The position numbers were made by a program, and so were the translations under genes. Positions 26,798 to 35,533 of a DNA stretch of 64,000 nucleotides are shown here, in pieces. Origin of the DNA: Pirellulaceae bacterium. GTDB taxonomy: Bacteria > Planctomycetota > Planctomycetia > Pirellulales > Pirellulaceae. The number at the start of each line of letters is the position of its first letter. Position 1 is the first letter of the stretch. The stretch is taken from assembly GCA_020852965.1 (NCBI GenBank), contig JADYZV010000111.1, forward strand, positions 124,001-188,000. Reading direction: 5' to 3'. The notes under the pieces were generated by a model, which saw only the letters and a list, made by a program, of their open reading frames with translations, searched no databases and was not told where the DNA came from.

Positions 26798-27707
26798 ATC
26801 TCTACACCGCCAGATCGCAACCGCCGAGGATCTCGGTTCCGTCGTTACAACCATGAAAACGCTCGCCGCAGTTAGCATCCATCAATACGAGCGCGCCGCC
26901 GACTCATTGGCTGACTACAATCGCACCATCGAACTCGGCCTGCAAGTCATCCTGCGGAGTCACCCTTGGCGTAGGCTTCCAGTTTGCGGCCAGCCGCTAT
27001 CACCGTCGTCGCAAGCTGGAAGCATGCGCCACGGGGCGATCGTGTTTGGCAGCGATCAAGGCATGTGCGGCCAATTTAACGAACAGATCACGGCAATGGC
27101 AATCCAGCGGAACACGATTCCTCCGGTGGCAGCCTGGGTCGTCGGCCAACGAGTCGCCCCCACACTGGCGGACGCCGGTTGGTCGATCGATCAAACGTTT
27201 CGCATCCCAACTTCAGTCCTAGAGATTTCCGATTGCGTCAGCGATCTATTGGCGAGCGTGGAACAACTGCGCCGTACTCGCGATCTGACAACGGTGCGAA
27301 TCTACTCCAACACTCGATCTTTGGCCGCCACCTACCAACCCCACGAAAGACAACTGCTGCCGATCGACCCGGACTGGTTGGACGACTTGCAAAGGCGCAA
27401 GTGGGACTCGCGTTGCTTGCCAACATACGGCGGTGACCCGGAGAAACTGATGTCATTGCTAGTTGGCCAAAGTCTATACGTGTCGCTCTACCGAGCATGC
27501 GCGGAATCGCTGGCGAGCGAGAACGCGAGTCGAATCGCTGCGATGCAAGCGGCGGAAAAGAACATCGACGAAACACTCGGCGACTTGAACACCGCATTTA
27601 AAACCAAGCGACAATCCGCCATCACCGAAGAACTGCTGGACGTCGTAATCGGCTTCGAGGCCCTCAAAAAAACTCGAGCTTTGTCGACATATAAATTTAG
27701 CGATTAG
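26784..27707 (+). CDS. atpG: N-ATPase subunit gamma with a repeat-derived insertion
   Basis: 307 aa. Start ATG 26784 overlaps atpA. The N-terminal helix ([20 protein letters not shown]) and C-terminal helix ([35 protein letters not shown]) form the rotating coiled coil; [19 protein letters not shown] is the conserved Rossmann-like block. Residues about 61-84 ([20 protein letters not shown] and MRHG) are encoded by a complete family B hairpin at 26966-27034, 69 bp long and in frame. It falls in a surface region before the Rossmann-like domain, so the protein may tolerate it. Confidence 0.92.
   Translation: MPTLESLHRQIATAEDLGSVVTTMKTLAAVSIHQYERAADSLADYNRTIELGLQVILRSHPWRRLPVCGQPLSPSSQAGSMRHGAIVFGSDQGMCGQFNEQITAMAIQRNTIPPVAAWVVGQRVAPTLADAGWSIDQTFRIPTSVLEISDCVSDLLASVEQLRRTRDLTTVRIYSNTRSLAATYQPHERQLLPIDPDWLDDLQRRKWDSRCLPTYGGDPEKLMSLLVGQSLYVSLYRACAESLASENASRIAAMQAAEKNIDETLGDLNTAFKTKRQSAITEELLDVVIGFEALKKTRALSTYKFSD
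26966..27034. repeat. Family B hairpin repeat, copy B4, inside atpG
   Basis: Left arm TTGGCGTAGGCTTCCAGTTT and right arm GCAAGCTGGAAGCATGCGCC pair at 19 of 22 core positions, with CACGG following as in copies B1 and B2. The 69-bp unit keeps the atpG frame open. It is the only copy inside a conserved gene. Confidence 0.85.
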
Positions 27708-27712
27708 CCGTT

Positions 27713-27750
27713 TTGGCGTAGGCTTGCGGCTGACTGCAAGCTCTCGCTAC
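27713..27750. repeat. Decayed family B half-element
   Basis: TTGGCGTAGGCTTGCGGCTG followed by CTGCAAGCTCTCGC directly after the atpG stop. It lies at the second breakpoint region of the inferred atpD rearrangement. Confidence 0.4.
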
Positions 27751-27791
27751 TGTATCCCCGTTCACGCTCCTTGGAGGATTGGGAGTTGTGT

Positions 27792-28063
27792 AAACCACGT
27801 AACGCACGAAGGACACGAAAAGGAATCTCTACTGGTGTTCTTGGTGGTCCTGCAGTGAGTCAGTGAGATGCGAGGTAAGGAGCATTATTGAAATACGTTT
27901 CAAAGATGAAGGTTGCAAAACTATGGAAGCGATATTCGAGTTATTCAAAGAGCGATATAAACCAATCGTCCACTAGAAGCTTTTGCGGATGGAGTCGTGG
28001 GTGTACTAAACAATTAAAAAAGAACAGAGCCAGGCTTTCGTGTACTTCGCGTTTTTCGTGGTC
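27792..28063 (+). mobile_element. Family C miniature element, copy C1, with GxxExxY-like frame remnant
   Basis: Ends are inverted CACGAA-type repeats: AACCACGTAACGCACGAAGG (27792) and TTTCGTGTACTTCGCGTTTT (28036). Inside, the frame 27881-27976 reads IIEIRFKDEGCKTMEAIFEL then FKERYKPIVH and stops; it fits the N-terminus of GxxExxY proteins (E-x-L-F-K-E-E-S-Y-x-I-x-G-A). The interior is similar along its length, in opposite orientation, to the element at 50.0 kb. It fills the gap between the convergent atpG and atpD genes. Confidence 0.6.
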
Positions 28064-28094
28064 AACAAACGAACTAGCTGCAAACGGATGCACG

Positions 28095-29582
<1,488 letters not shown>

Positions 29583-29612
29583 TCACCCCATTTTCAGACT
29601 GAGCAGATGCGA

Positions 29613-30163
29613 TCAATGAGCCTTGACAAAACGCTCATCGCCCTGGTTGGCTTTTGGTAGATGAGCTTGGTCGATCGCATCGGTTCGACGCGGTGAAGAC
29701 CAACGGCCGCTGTCGGTCCCGTCGCCATCCTCCAGTCCCACTTTCAATGCGATGAATTGCATCAGATCGCTGAGCGACAACAGGCCGACCAAACGCTCTC
29801 CGTCGACGACCATCATACGCGACACGCCCGCTTGACTCATTGTTACCAACGCCCGGATCGCATCGCTCGACGGAGAAATCGTATTTTCTTTTTTGCACTC
29901 TCGTGAGATGTGAGCCACTGTGGTGGTCGCCCACTCGTTTTGAGGCACCTGTTGCACATCGCGAGTCGTCACGCAGCCAATAAATTTGCCGTTGTCAGTG
30001 ACAGGGAACATCTTGTGGTGCAATCGGTAGATATAGTTCTCTACCAACTCAGCGAAGGATCAACCGTAACAACATTGGGCTGCATAAATCGTGCAACCGG
30101 TTCCCCCTCGAGTGCGCGGCGGACGAGCACTTGTTGATACGACATTTGCGCCGCGTTTCGCAA
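29613..30163 (-). pseudogene. Site-2 protease (M50)/CBS protein relic with frameshift
   Basis: Two frames join into the C-terminal part of a planctomycete-type rhomboid/M50 protease with CBS domains. Upstream frame (30163-30070): LRNAAQMSYQQVLVRRALEG, EPVARFMQPNVVTVDPSL, then a stop. Downstream frame (from 30050): VENYIYRLHHKMFPVTDNGK, FIGCVTTRDVQQVPQNEW and a second CBS motif AGVSRMMVVDGERLVGLLSL. A small frameshift around 30055-30062 breaks the CBS pair. The membrane protease domain is missing upstream. The downstream half may still be translated from an internal start. Confidence 0.7.
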
Positions 30164-30401
30164 TCATGAATAGGATTCCAAATTGAGGCAAGGGGTACTC
30201 GTTTACGGGACGCCCATTGTAGACACCGCTTAACCTCTTCTTTATGATGCAGGTTCCGTGCCAATCAGTCGCAAAAAGTGGAATGCGGAGCGCTGGAGCA
30301 CTTCGTCAAGCAAAGCCACCTCGAAAACGTCAACTACCAGTTTGAGGCGTCAACCGCGGAACGATCGTGCTAATGAACCGTTTTTTGAGTGAGCCGAGTG
30401 C

Positions 30402-31274
30402 ATGAAGACCATCGTAGTCGCAACAGATTTTTCGGAACGCTCGGATCGTGCGATTCGGCGCGCGAAGCTGCTGGCGCGTGAATTTGATGCCAATCTCCAT
30501 TTGGTCCACGTCGTGGATGACGACCAGGCCCAGCTAATTGTACAGGCAGAACGGGACGCTTCGACCAAACTTCTTGAGGAGCTGACGCATACTCTCGAAG
30601 AGCTTGACGCCGTGAAATGCGACTTTCGTGTCGTGCTTGGCAGACCGTCTTCAGGAATTGTGCAGGCGGCGCGAGATATTGACGCTGACTTAATCGTGAT
30701 TGGTCCGCACCGCAGACAGCTTCTGCGATATATTCTGATAGGGACAACGGCCGAGCGAACAATCCGGGCCGCTGACCGTCCCGTCTTGATGGCCAACGGT
30801 GTTCCGAAGGGCTCGTACCGTCGAGCCCTCCTGGCTACGGATCTATCCTCCTATTCAGAAGCAACGGTTCGTACCGCCAAATCACTTGGATTGCTCGATC
30901 GGCCCAACGTCTCTCTGCTGCATGTGTACAGCGCTCCAGGTGCTTCTCTGATGAGCCGCGCGACGTTGGGCGAAGGTCAGAAGCGAGCGTATGTCATGGA
31001 ACATAGGCAACAGGCGAACGAAGAGGTTAGGTCATTTGTTGACAGAGTCAACGTCGACGGGATGTCAACTATTCTGAAACCCGCCACTGGCGACATCGGC
31101 GAAACCATTTGCTCGACCGCCGATGAGCTGTCGGCCGAATTGATCGTGGTTGGAACCTGCGGCCGTTCGACGATCGTTCGGGCACTTCTAGGAAGCGTGA
31201 CCGAAGGCGTATTGCGAAACTTTGATCGAGACGTTCTCGCGATACCGCCGCAACCCATCGGAGCGGTAGCCTGA
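30402..31274 (+). CDS. Tandem universal stress protein
   Basis: 290 aa with two UspA domains (about 1-138 and 139-285). First domain starts MKTIVVATDFSERSDRAIRR and has IVIGPHRRQLLRYILIGTTA; second starts RRALLATDLSSYSEATVRTA and ends LIVVGTCGRSTIVRALLGSV. The G-x2-R/G-x9-G(S/T) ATP-binding pattern is kept in the second domain. Its stop overlaps the HAD start (TGATG), so the two are an operon. The 30164-30401 gap before it shows no gene. Confidence 0.93.
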   Translation: MKTIVVATDFSERSDRAIRRAKLLAREFDANLHLVHVVDDDQAQLIVQAERDASTKLLEELTHTLEELDAVKCDFRVVLGRPSSGIVQAARDIDADLIVIGPHRRQLLRYILIGTTAERTIRAADRPVLMANGVPKGSYRRALLATDLSSYSEATVRTAKSLGLLDRPNVSLLHVYSAPGASLMSRATLGEGQKRAYVMEHRQQANEEVRSFVDRVNVDGMSTILKPATGDIGETICSTADELSAELIVVGTCGRSTIVRALLGSVTEGVLRNFDRDVLAIPPQPIGAVA

Positions 31275-31933
31275 TGCCGGCAATCAAAGCTGTAGTCTTT
31301 GACATGGACGGATTGATGATTGATTCACAGCCCTACTGGCAAGACGCTCAGTTGGTCCTGCTTCCCCAGTTTGGCGTTCCAATCACGCGACAGGACACCA
31401 TCGACACCACGGGGATGCGGGTCGATGAGATTGTCCAGATGTGCTACGAAAAGTCGCCGTGGGATTCGGTTAGCCCGGAAGTTGTCTGCAAGCGAATCGT
31501 CGATCACGTGATTGAACTGGTTCAAAAGCACAAGCCTGCGATGCCAGGATTGAACCACGCGATTGACGTATGCCAGAAACAAGGCTTGAAACTAGCCCTC
31601 GCATCGTCGTCGCCGATGGCGTTGATCCAGGCGACGATCGACGCACTCAAGCTGCACGGCGTTTTCCAAGCAAAAGTGTCTGGCGCGGATTTGCGATATT
31701 CAAAGCCCCATCCCGAAGTCTATCTAAACGCGTGCGAGGCGTTGGATGTTCAACCTCACCAATGCGTCGCCCTGGAAGACTCGTTTGTCGGGTTGTTGGC
31801 AGCCAAAGCCGCTCAGATGAAGACGATCGTGATCCCGGAACACTCTGCGTCCAGCCAACAACATTTCGCTATCGCAGACAGGCAACTTGCTTCGTTGGAA
31901 GAATTGAGTGCAGATGTCCTTCAATCGCTTTGA
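31274..31933 (+). CDS. HAD-family sugar-phosphate phosphatase (HxpB-like)
   Basis: 219 aa. HAD motif I is VFDMDGLMIDSQPYW with the nucleophile Asp; motif II is LALASSS; motif III Lys in YSKPHPEVYL; motif IV ALEDSFVGLLAAKAA. The cap domain and LMIDSQPYWQDAQ pattern resemble hexitol/2-deoxyglucose-6-phosphatase (HxpB, YniC), which dephosphorylates sugar phosphates. Coupled to the upstream universal stress protein, suggesting a metabolite-repair role in stress. Confidence 0.9.
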   Translation: MPAIKAVVFDMDGLMIDSQPYWQDAQLVLLPQFGVPITRQDTIDTTGMRVDEIVQMCYEKSPWDSVSPEVVCKRIVDHVIELVQKHKPAMPGLNHAIDVCQKQGLKLALASSSPMALIQATIDALKLHGVFQAKVSGADLRYSKPHPEVYLNACEALDVQPHQCVALEDSFVGLLAAKAAQMKTIVIPEHSASSQQHFAIADRQLASLEELSADVLQSL

Positions 31934-32453
31934 ATAACCAAGTTTGGGTCGATGATAATCGCATCAATGTTGATCGACACCTGATGGAAACAAATGCGGA
32001 TTGCGTTGAATAAATCGCTGCTGGTTGAAATCGCTCAGCGACACCCACCGGGTAGTTCTCACTCTCCGTATCTAGCAGACGTGGACCGATGGCGACCAAC
32101 AATAGGCGATAACTTACCCATGGTTAACTCCGGTTGTCGCTCTGAGCACCTCCTGGGGTTACCTGTATTCCCCAGCGCGAACATTCGTACAGTAGGGAAT
32201 AGAAATAATGTTCGATTCTCGACTCCAGCGGTCGCTCCGGTTCAATTCCTGCTGCTGCTGGGGACTCTTCATGATTGCTGCGTCGATCTGTCAGGTCGCA
32301 ACGTTACCGCTGTGGCATACGTTTTGCACGAATTGCAGAGAGTTTCCTATTTGTCGTTAGAGCCGGGGTGCAAGGAATGGACATCGAAGCAATCGCAAGT
32401 CACGAAACGCGTTCAAAACCACACAAATAACCAATCTTATAGCGAGGCTCGCA
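31934..32453. other. 520-bp region without a recognisable gene
   Basis: Several overlapping open frames exist on both strands, but none shows a family motif or ribosome site. The right end is the leader of the RIC gene (GCGAGGCTCGC ribosome site). I looked for a TTGAT-N4-ATCAA FNR/DNR box and found no convincing one. Confidence 0.35.
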
Positions 32454-33188
32454 ATGTCCGAATTGAATGTTGGAAGCAGCGTCGGACGTTGGGTAGCCGA
32501 GCATCCGCAGACTGCGGACGTGTTTGAAATGTTCAACATCGACTACTGCTGTGGTGGCGACCAGTCGCTCGAGGAAGCGTGTTGGAAGAGCGGCCTGGAA
32601 ACGTTGCGTGTCCATTCACAACTACAGCGTGCGATCGCCGGCATCGATGACGAGTCGGTTGACGATTGGCTTCACGCGTCTTTGAGCGATCTGTGTGATC
32701 ATATTGAGCAAACTCACCATGTTTATCTGAAAGCGGAATTTTCACGTTTGACCGACCTTATCGCGAAGGTCGAAGCCGTTCATGGCGACGCCCACACGGA
32801 GCTCGTGGAAGTACAGCAACACTTCATTTCGCTGCGCACCGAGATGTTGCCACATACGGCGCGAGAGGAGAGCGTCCTCTTCCCCGCCATTCGGCAACTC
32901 GAACAGTCTGGCGCGTTGCCCAGTGATCGCGTCCACGGCATCGGAAAGCCAATTCGAACGATGTTGTTTGAGCATTTGGACGTTGGCGATGGATTGCGAA
33001 ATATTCGCAAAGCCGCGAACGACTTCGCTGTTCCAGCGGATGCGTGCGACAGCTATCGCGACATGCTCGCATCTCTACGGCGACTTGAAAACGATACACA
33101 TCATCACATCCACAAAGAGAACCACATTCTGTTTCCACGTGTGATCGAATTGGAATCGCAACTGGCATCCCACCACGAGGCAAAGTAG
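32454..33188 (+). CDS. ric: RIC/ScdA di-iron iron-sulfur cluster repair protein
   Basis: 244 aa. N-terminal DUF542 part (VGRWVAEHPQTADVFEMFNI, DYCCGGDQSLEEAC with the vicinal cysteines) and a hemerythrin-like four-helix domain whose metal ligands are seen in CDHIEQTHHVYLKAE, HTAREESVLFP, LFEHLDVGD and HIHKENHILFPRV. It repairs iron-sulfur clusters damaged by nitric oxide or peroxide. Typical length. A single gene here, followed by relics on the opposite strand. Confidence 0.93.
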   Translation: MSELNVGSSVGRWVAEHPQTADVFEMFNIDYCCGGDQSLEEACWKSGLETLRVHSQLQRAIAGIDDESVDDWLHASLSDLCDHIEQTHHVYLKAEFSRLTDLIAKVEAVHGDAHTELVEVQQHFISLRTEMLPHTAREESVLFPAIRQLEQSGALPSDRVHGIGKPIRTMLFEHLDVGDGLRNIRKAANDFAVPADACDSYRDMLASLRRLENDTHHHIHKENHILFPRVIELESQLASHHEAK

Positions 33189-33192
33189 CACA

Positions 33193-33366
33193 TTTCAAGC
33201 GTCGGATCAGCTCGATCGACTCGTCGAGCGTTACTCCACCGTCCACCCAGTCGGTGACTGACAGGCGAACGGTCAACGGCAGACGCTGCGGCCAGACCTC
33301 ACGAACCGCTGCAAATGTTTCCATCATGAAGCGAATGCGATTATCGAAGCCACCACTGATTCGCGT
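33193..33366 (-). pseudogene. Old Yellow Enzyme (NADH:flavin oxidoreductase) relic
   Basis: The frame reads ISGGFDNRIRFMMETFAAVR, EVWPQRLPLTVRLSVTDWV and GGVTLDESIELIRRLK. This is the barrel segment of OYE/YqjM proteins (family: GGSFENRIRFLLE...VREVWP). Only about 58 of about 350 residues remain; the pieces before and after are unrelated. It directly joins the metallo-beta-lactamase relic upstream. Confidence 0.75.
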
Positions 33367-33514
33367 GACTGGTGGAAAGGTCTGCCAGCGTGGTCCAGCT
33401 CTGGCCGCCCGAAGGGACATACTGCCGCTCATCATCACAAATCGGACAATGCTCTGGTGTGCTGTCACTGTTCGGAAACGATGTTCCACAGGTTGTGCAA
33501 ATGAAATTCGCCAT
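33341..33514 (-). pseudogene. Metallo-beta-lactamase-fold protein relic (N-terminal zinc-ribbon segment)
   Basis: 57-codon frame starting MANFICTTCGTSFPNSDSTP followed by EHCPICDDERQYVPSGGQSW and TTLADL. The two CxxC pairs and DERQYV-x-x-G-G-Q-x-W-T match the rubredoxin-like start of an MBL-fold metallohydrolase family. The hydrolase domain (HxHxDH) is absent; the sequence runs straight into the OYE relic in a different frame. The rest up to 33658 holds nothing clear. Confidence 0.65.
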
Positions 33515-33658
33515 GTTTGCTACTGACAATGTTCGCTCTTGCGATGCTCACAGCGTTGGGGGCGAAGCCGCCTCTGGACTACTCCGTGTCATCGGCGGCA
33601 AGCGCGGCGTTTTTGCTATTCGCGGTTTCCAAATCTCACAGAACGATCTGATTTGTAT

Positions 33659-34057
33659 CTATTCTTTAGGCTGCAATGACTTCAACTTCGACGCATGTGT
33701 TTCAATCCACTCTTTCAGAGCGACCGCTTGATTGTGTTCGTCGTCCTTGGCACCGTAGATCAACAAAATCGTTCGCTTGCCGGCATCTTCGAGCATCTTG
33801 GAGACTTGATCTTGGACTTTACCAAGTTCTTTGAAGTATCGCTTGCGAAACTCTTCCCATCGCTCGGGGTCGTGGTCAAACCATTTACGAAGTTCGGAAC
33901 TCGGTGATAGCTCTTTCAACCAGACATCAATATCGAGGTCTTCTTTCTTCACGCCACGCGGCCACAATCGATCCACCAACACGCGAAAATGACCGTTGTC
34001 ACGAGGGATGGTATCGTAGGCTCGGATGAGTTCAACTTGTAATTTTTGTTTTGCCAC
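33659..34057 (-). CDS. DUF488 family protein
   Basis: 132 aa from a GTG at 34057; a longer start at 34105 (148 aa) is possible. Family marks: IRAYDTIPRDNGHFRVLVDR, LWPRGVKKEDLDIDVWLKEL, SPSSELRKWFDHDPERWEEF, and ILLIYGAKDDEHNQAVALKE. This is the YeaO-like DUF488 subgroup, of unknown biochemical function. It is the third gene on the minus strand after ovoA and the ATP-grasp gene. Confidence 0.88.
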   Translation of the reverse strand: MAKQKLQVELIRAYDTIPRDNGHFRVLVDRLWPRGVKKEDLDIDVWLKELSPSSELRKWFDHDPERWEEFRKRYFKELGKVQDQVSKMLEDAGKRTILLIYGAKDDEHNQAVALKEWIETHASKLKSLQPKE

Positions 34058-34196
34058 AGTTGTTTTCCCTTTGGATGCGGAAGTGAATGAATGGGACCGT
34101 TCCACTTTTTAGCTGCCGGGCAAAAAGGGCTACGCGGATTACCCAGCTTTGGATGCGGCCTAAAGGACATGAATTGAATTTGTTATGCTAACTTAC

Positions 34197-35402
34197 CTAT
34201 GGCTCGGCCAATAACTCGGTCAAGATGTGTTGATTGCGCTGCTGTGAATCCGAGCTGACCGAGAGGTGGCAGAGGGTCGTCACGGCGGTATCGGACGTTG
34301 TTTCTTCAAACGCACTCAATACGACGATCCGTGCATCGCGAGTGCTCTCGGCAACGTCAATGAGTTGCTCAAACGATCCCCAAAACCGACAGCTCGCTTG
34401 ATAGATACCCTCATTTAGTCCCTCCCCACGAGCAAAAATCCTCGACGCCATCAGAAACGGCGTGATTCCGGTCAACCTTGGATTCACATCGACCACAAAG
34501 CAACGGTCTGCGGAGTCTCTCAAAACGTCTACACCAACCAAGCCGAAGTAGCCTTGACGATGAAGATGTTCTCCAACGGGTTCTATGATCAGGGCCAATC
34601 TTTCAAAAAGTTGACTTTGCAAATTCAGAGAGAACGTACCTCCACACCACTTTTTGTTCGCGTCGAAGTGTTGCTCAGTCAGTCCTAACCAGACCAGCCC
34701 GCCGTTTTTCCCAAGGTAAAATTGAACTCCGTAGTCTCCCACGATGTTGTCGACAATCGAATTGATAACGACGGTCGCGGCGGGCCAATGCGTTGACAGT
34801 TGCCGCCGCATCTCCAATTCGTCTTCCGCATCGCGGATGATAAAATTGCCGAGCCCTGCGTAACCATGGCTCAACTTGACGATGCAGGGGGGCACGACAC
34901 GCTCGAGGAGAGGAGCCTGCGGACAGTCGATCTCGGCAATAACTTCCTTTGAATGAAGCGAATAGTTCGCGTCGGGATCGACGACCTGTTGCTGCGGAGA
35001 CAACGACTCGTGAGGGAAAAGCGTGATGTACCTCGATTGTTCATCGAGATCGCCCGACACCGCACCAGCGCTATCAAGCGGGCACGGTTGCCAAACCGGG
35101 CATCCCTCGTCGCCGAAGACATATCGCCAGTGCTCAATCAACAGTGACGGCGGCGGGATTTCCGAAGCCACCGGCAGCCCGCGCCCCCAAACGCACATCA
35201 AATGGTGCGGGCCAAGCACTTTCAACAATGCACGACTTGGCGGTGGAAACGGATCGTGAATAATATATTTGGAACGGTTCTGGAATTGAGTTGCATCGCT
35301 GTTGGACGAAGGATATTCGGCGAGCAATACGGCACCAGGTGTATCCTGAACATAAAGTTCGGATAGGTACGTCAGATCGGGTTGTCGATAGATGTGTGTC
35401 AA
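34197..35402 (-). CDS. ATP-grasp domain protein next to ovoA
   Basis: About 401 aa. The central and C-terminal parts fit an ATP-grasp ligase: CIVKLSHGYAGLGNFIIRDA (glycine-rich ATP loop), VVINSIVDNIVGDYGVQFYL, GYFGLVGVDVLRDSADRCFV and VDVNPRLTGITPFLMAS (metal-binding D-x-N-P-R). Such enzymes join a carboxylate to an amine or thiol. The best start is a TTG at 35402 with no clear ribosome site, and a family C repeat begins 16 bp upstream, so the original start may have been changed. Substrate unknown; its place after ovoA suggests a histidine-derived thiol. Confidence 0.82.
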   Translation of the reverse strand: MTHIYRQPDLTYLSELYVQDTPGAVLLAEYPSSNSDATQFQNRSKYIIHDPFPPPSRALLKVLGPHHLMCVWGRGLPVASEIPPPSLLIEHWRYVFGDEGCPVWQPCPLDSAGAVSGDLDEQSRYITLFPHESLSPQQQVVDPDANYSLHSKEVIAEIDCPQAPLLERVVPPCIVKLSHGYAGLGNFIIRDAEDELEMRRQLSTHWPAATVVINSIVDNIVGDYGVQFYLGKNGGLVWLGLTEQHFDANKKWCGGTFSLNLQSQLFERLALIIEPVGEHLHRQGYFGLVGVDVLRDSADRCFVVDVNPRLTGITPFLMASRIFARGEGLNEGIYQASCRFWGSFEQLIDVAESTRDARIVVLSAFEETTSDTAVTTLCHLSVSSDSQQRNQHILTELLAEP

Positions 35403-35417
35403 GTTAGTTCATTTGTA

Positions 35418-35475
35418 GACCACGAAAAACACCGGCAGAGATTTCTTTCGTGTGCTTCGTGGGTTTCGTGGTTAA
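35418..35475. mobile_element. Family C miniature element, copy C2 (ends only)
   Basis: GACCACGAAAAACACCGGCA and TTTCGTGTGCTTCGTGGGTT, inverted, with about 10 bp between the arms. It lies between the ATP-grasp and ovoA genes. It keeps the ends of copies C1 and C3 but has lost the interior. Confidence 0.7.
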
Positions 35476-35533
35476 AAGTATTTCCAATGTTCCAACTTTG
35501 TGACCGCTTATACAATAACTCTGGCGAGGTTTG

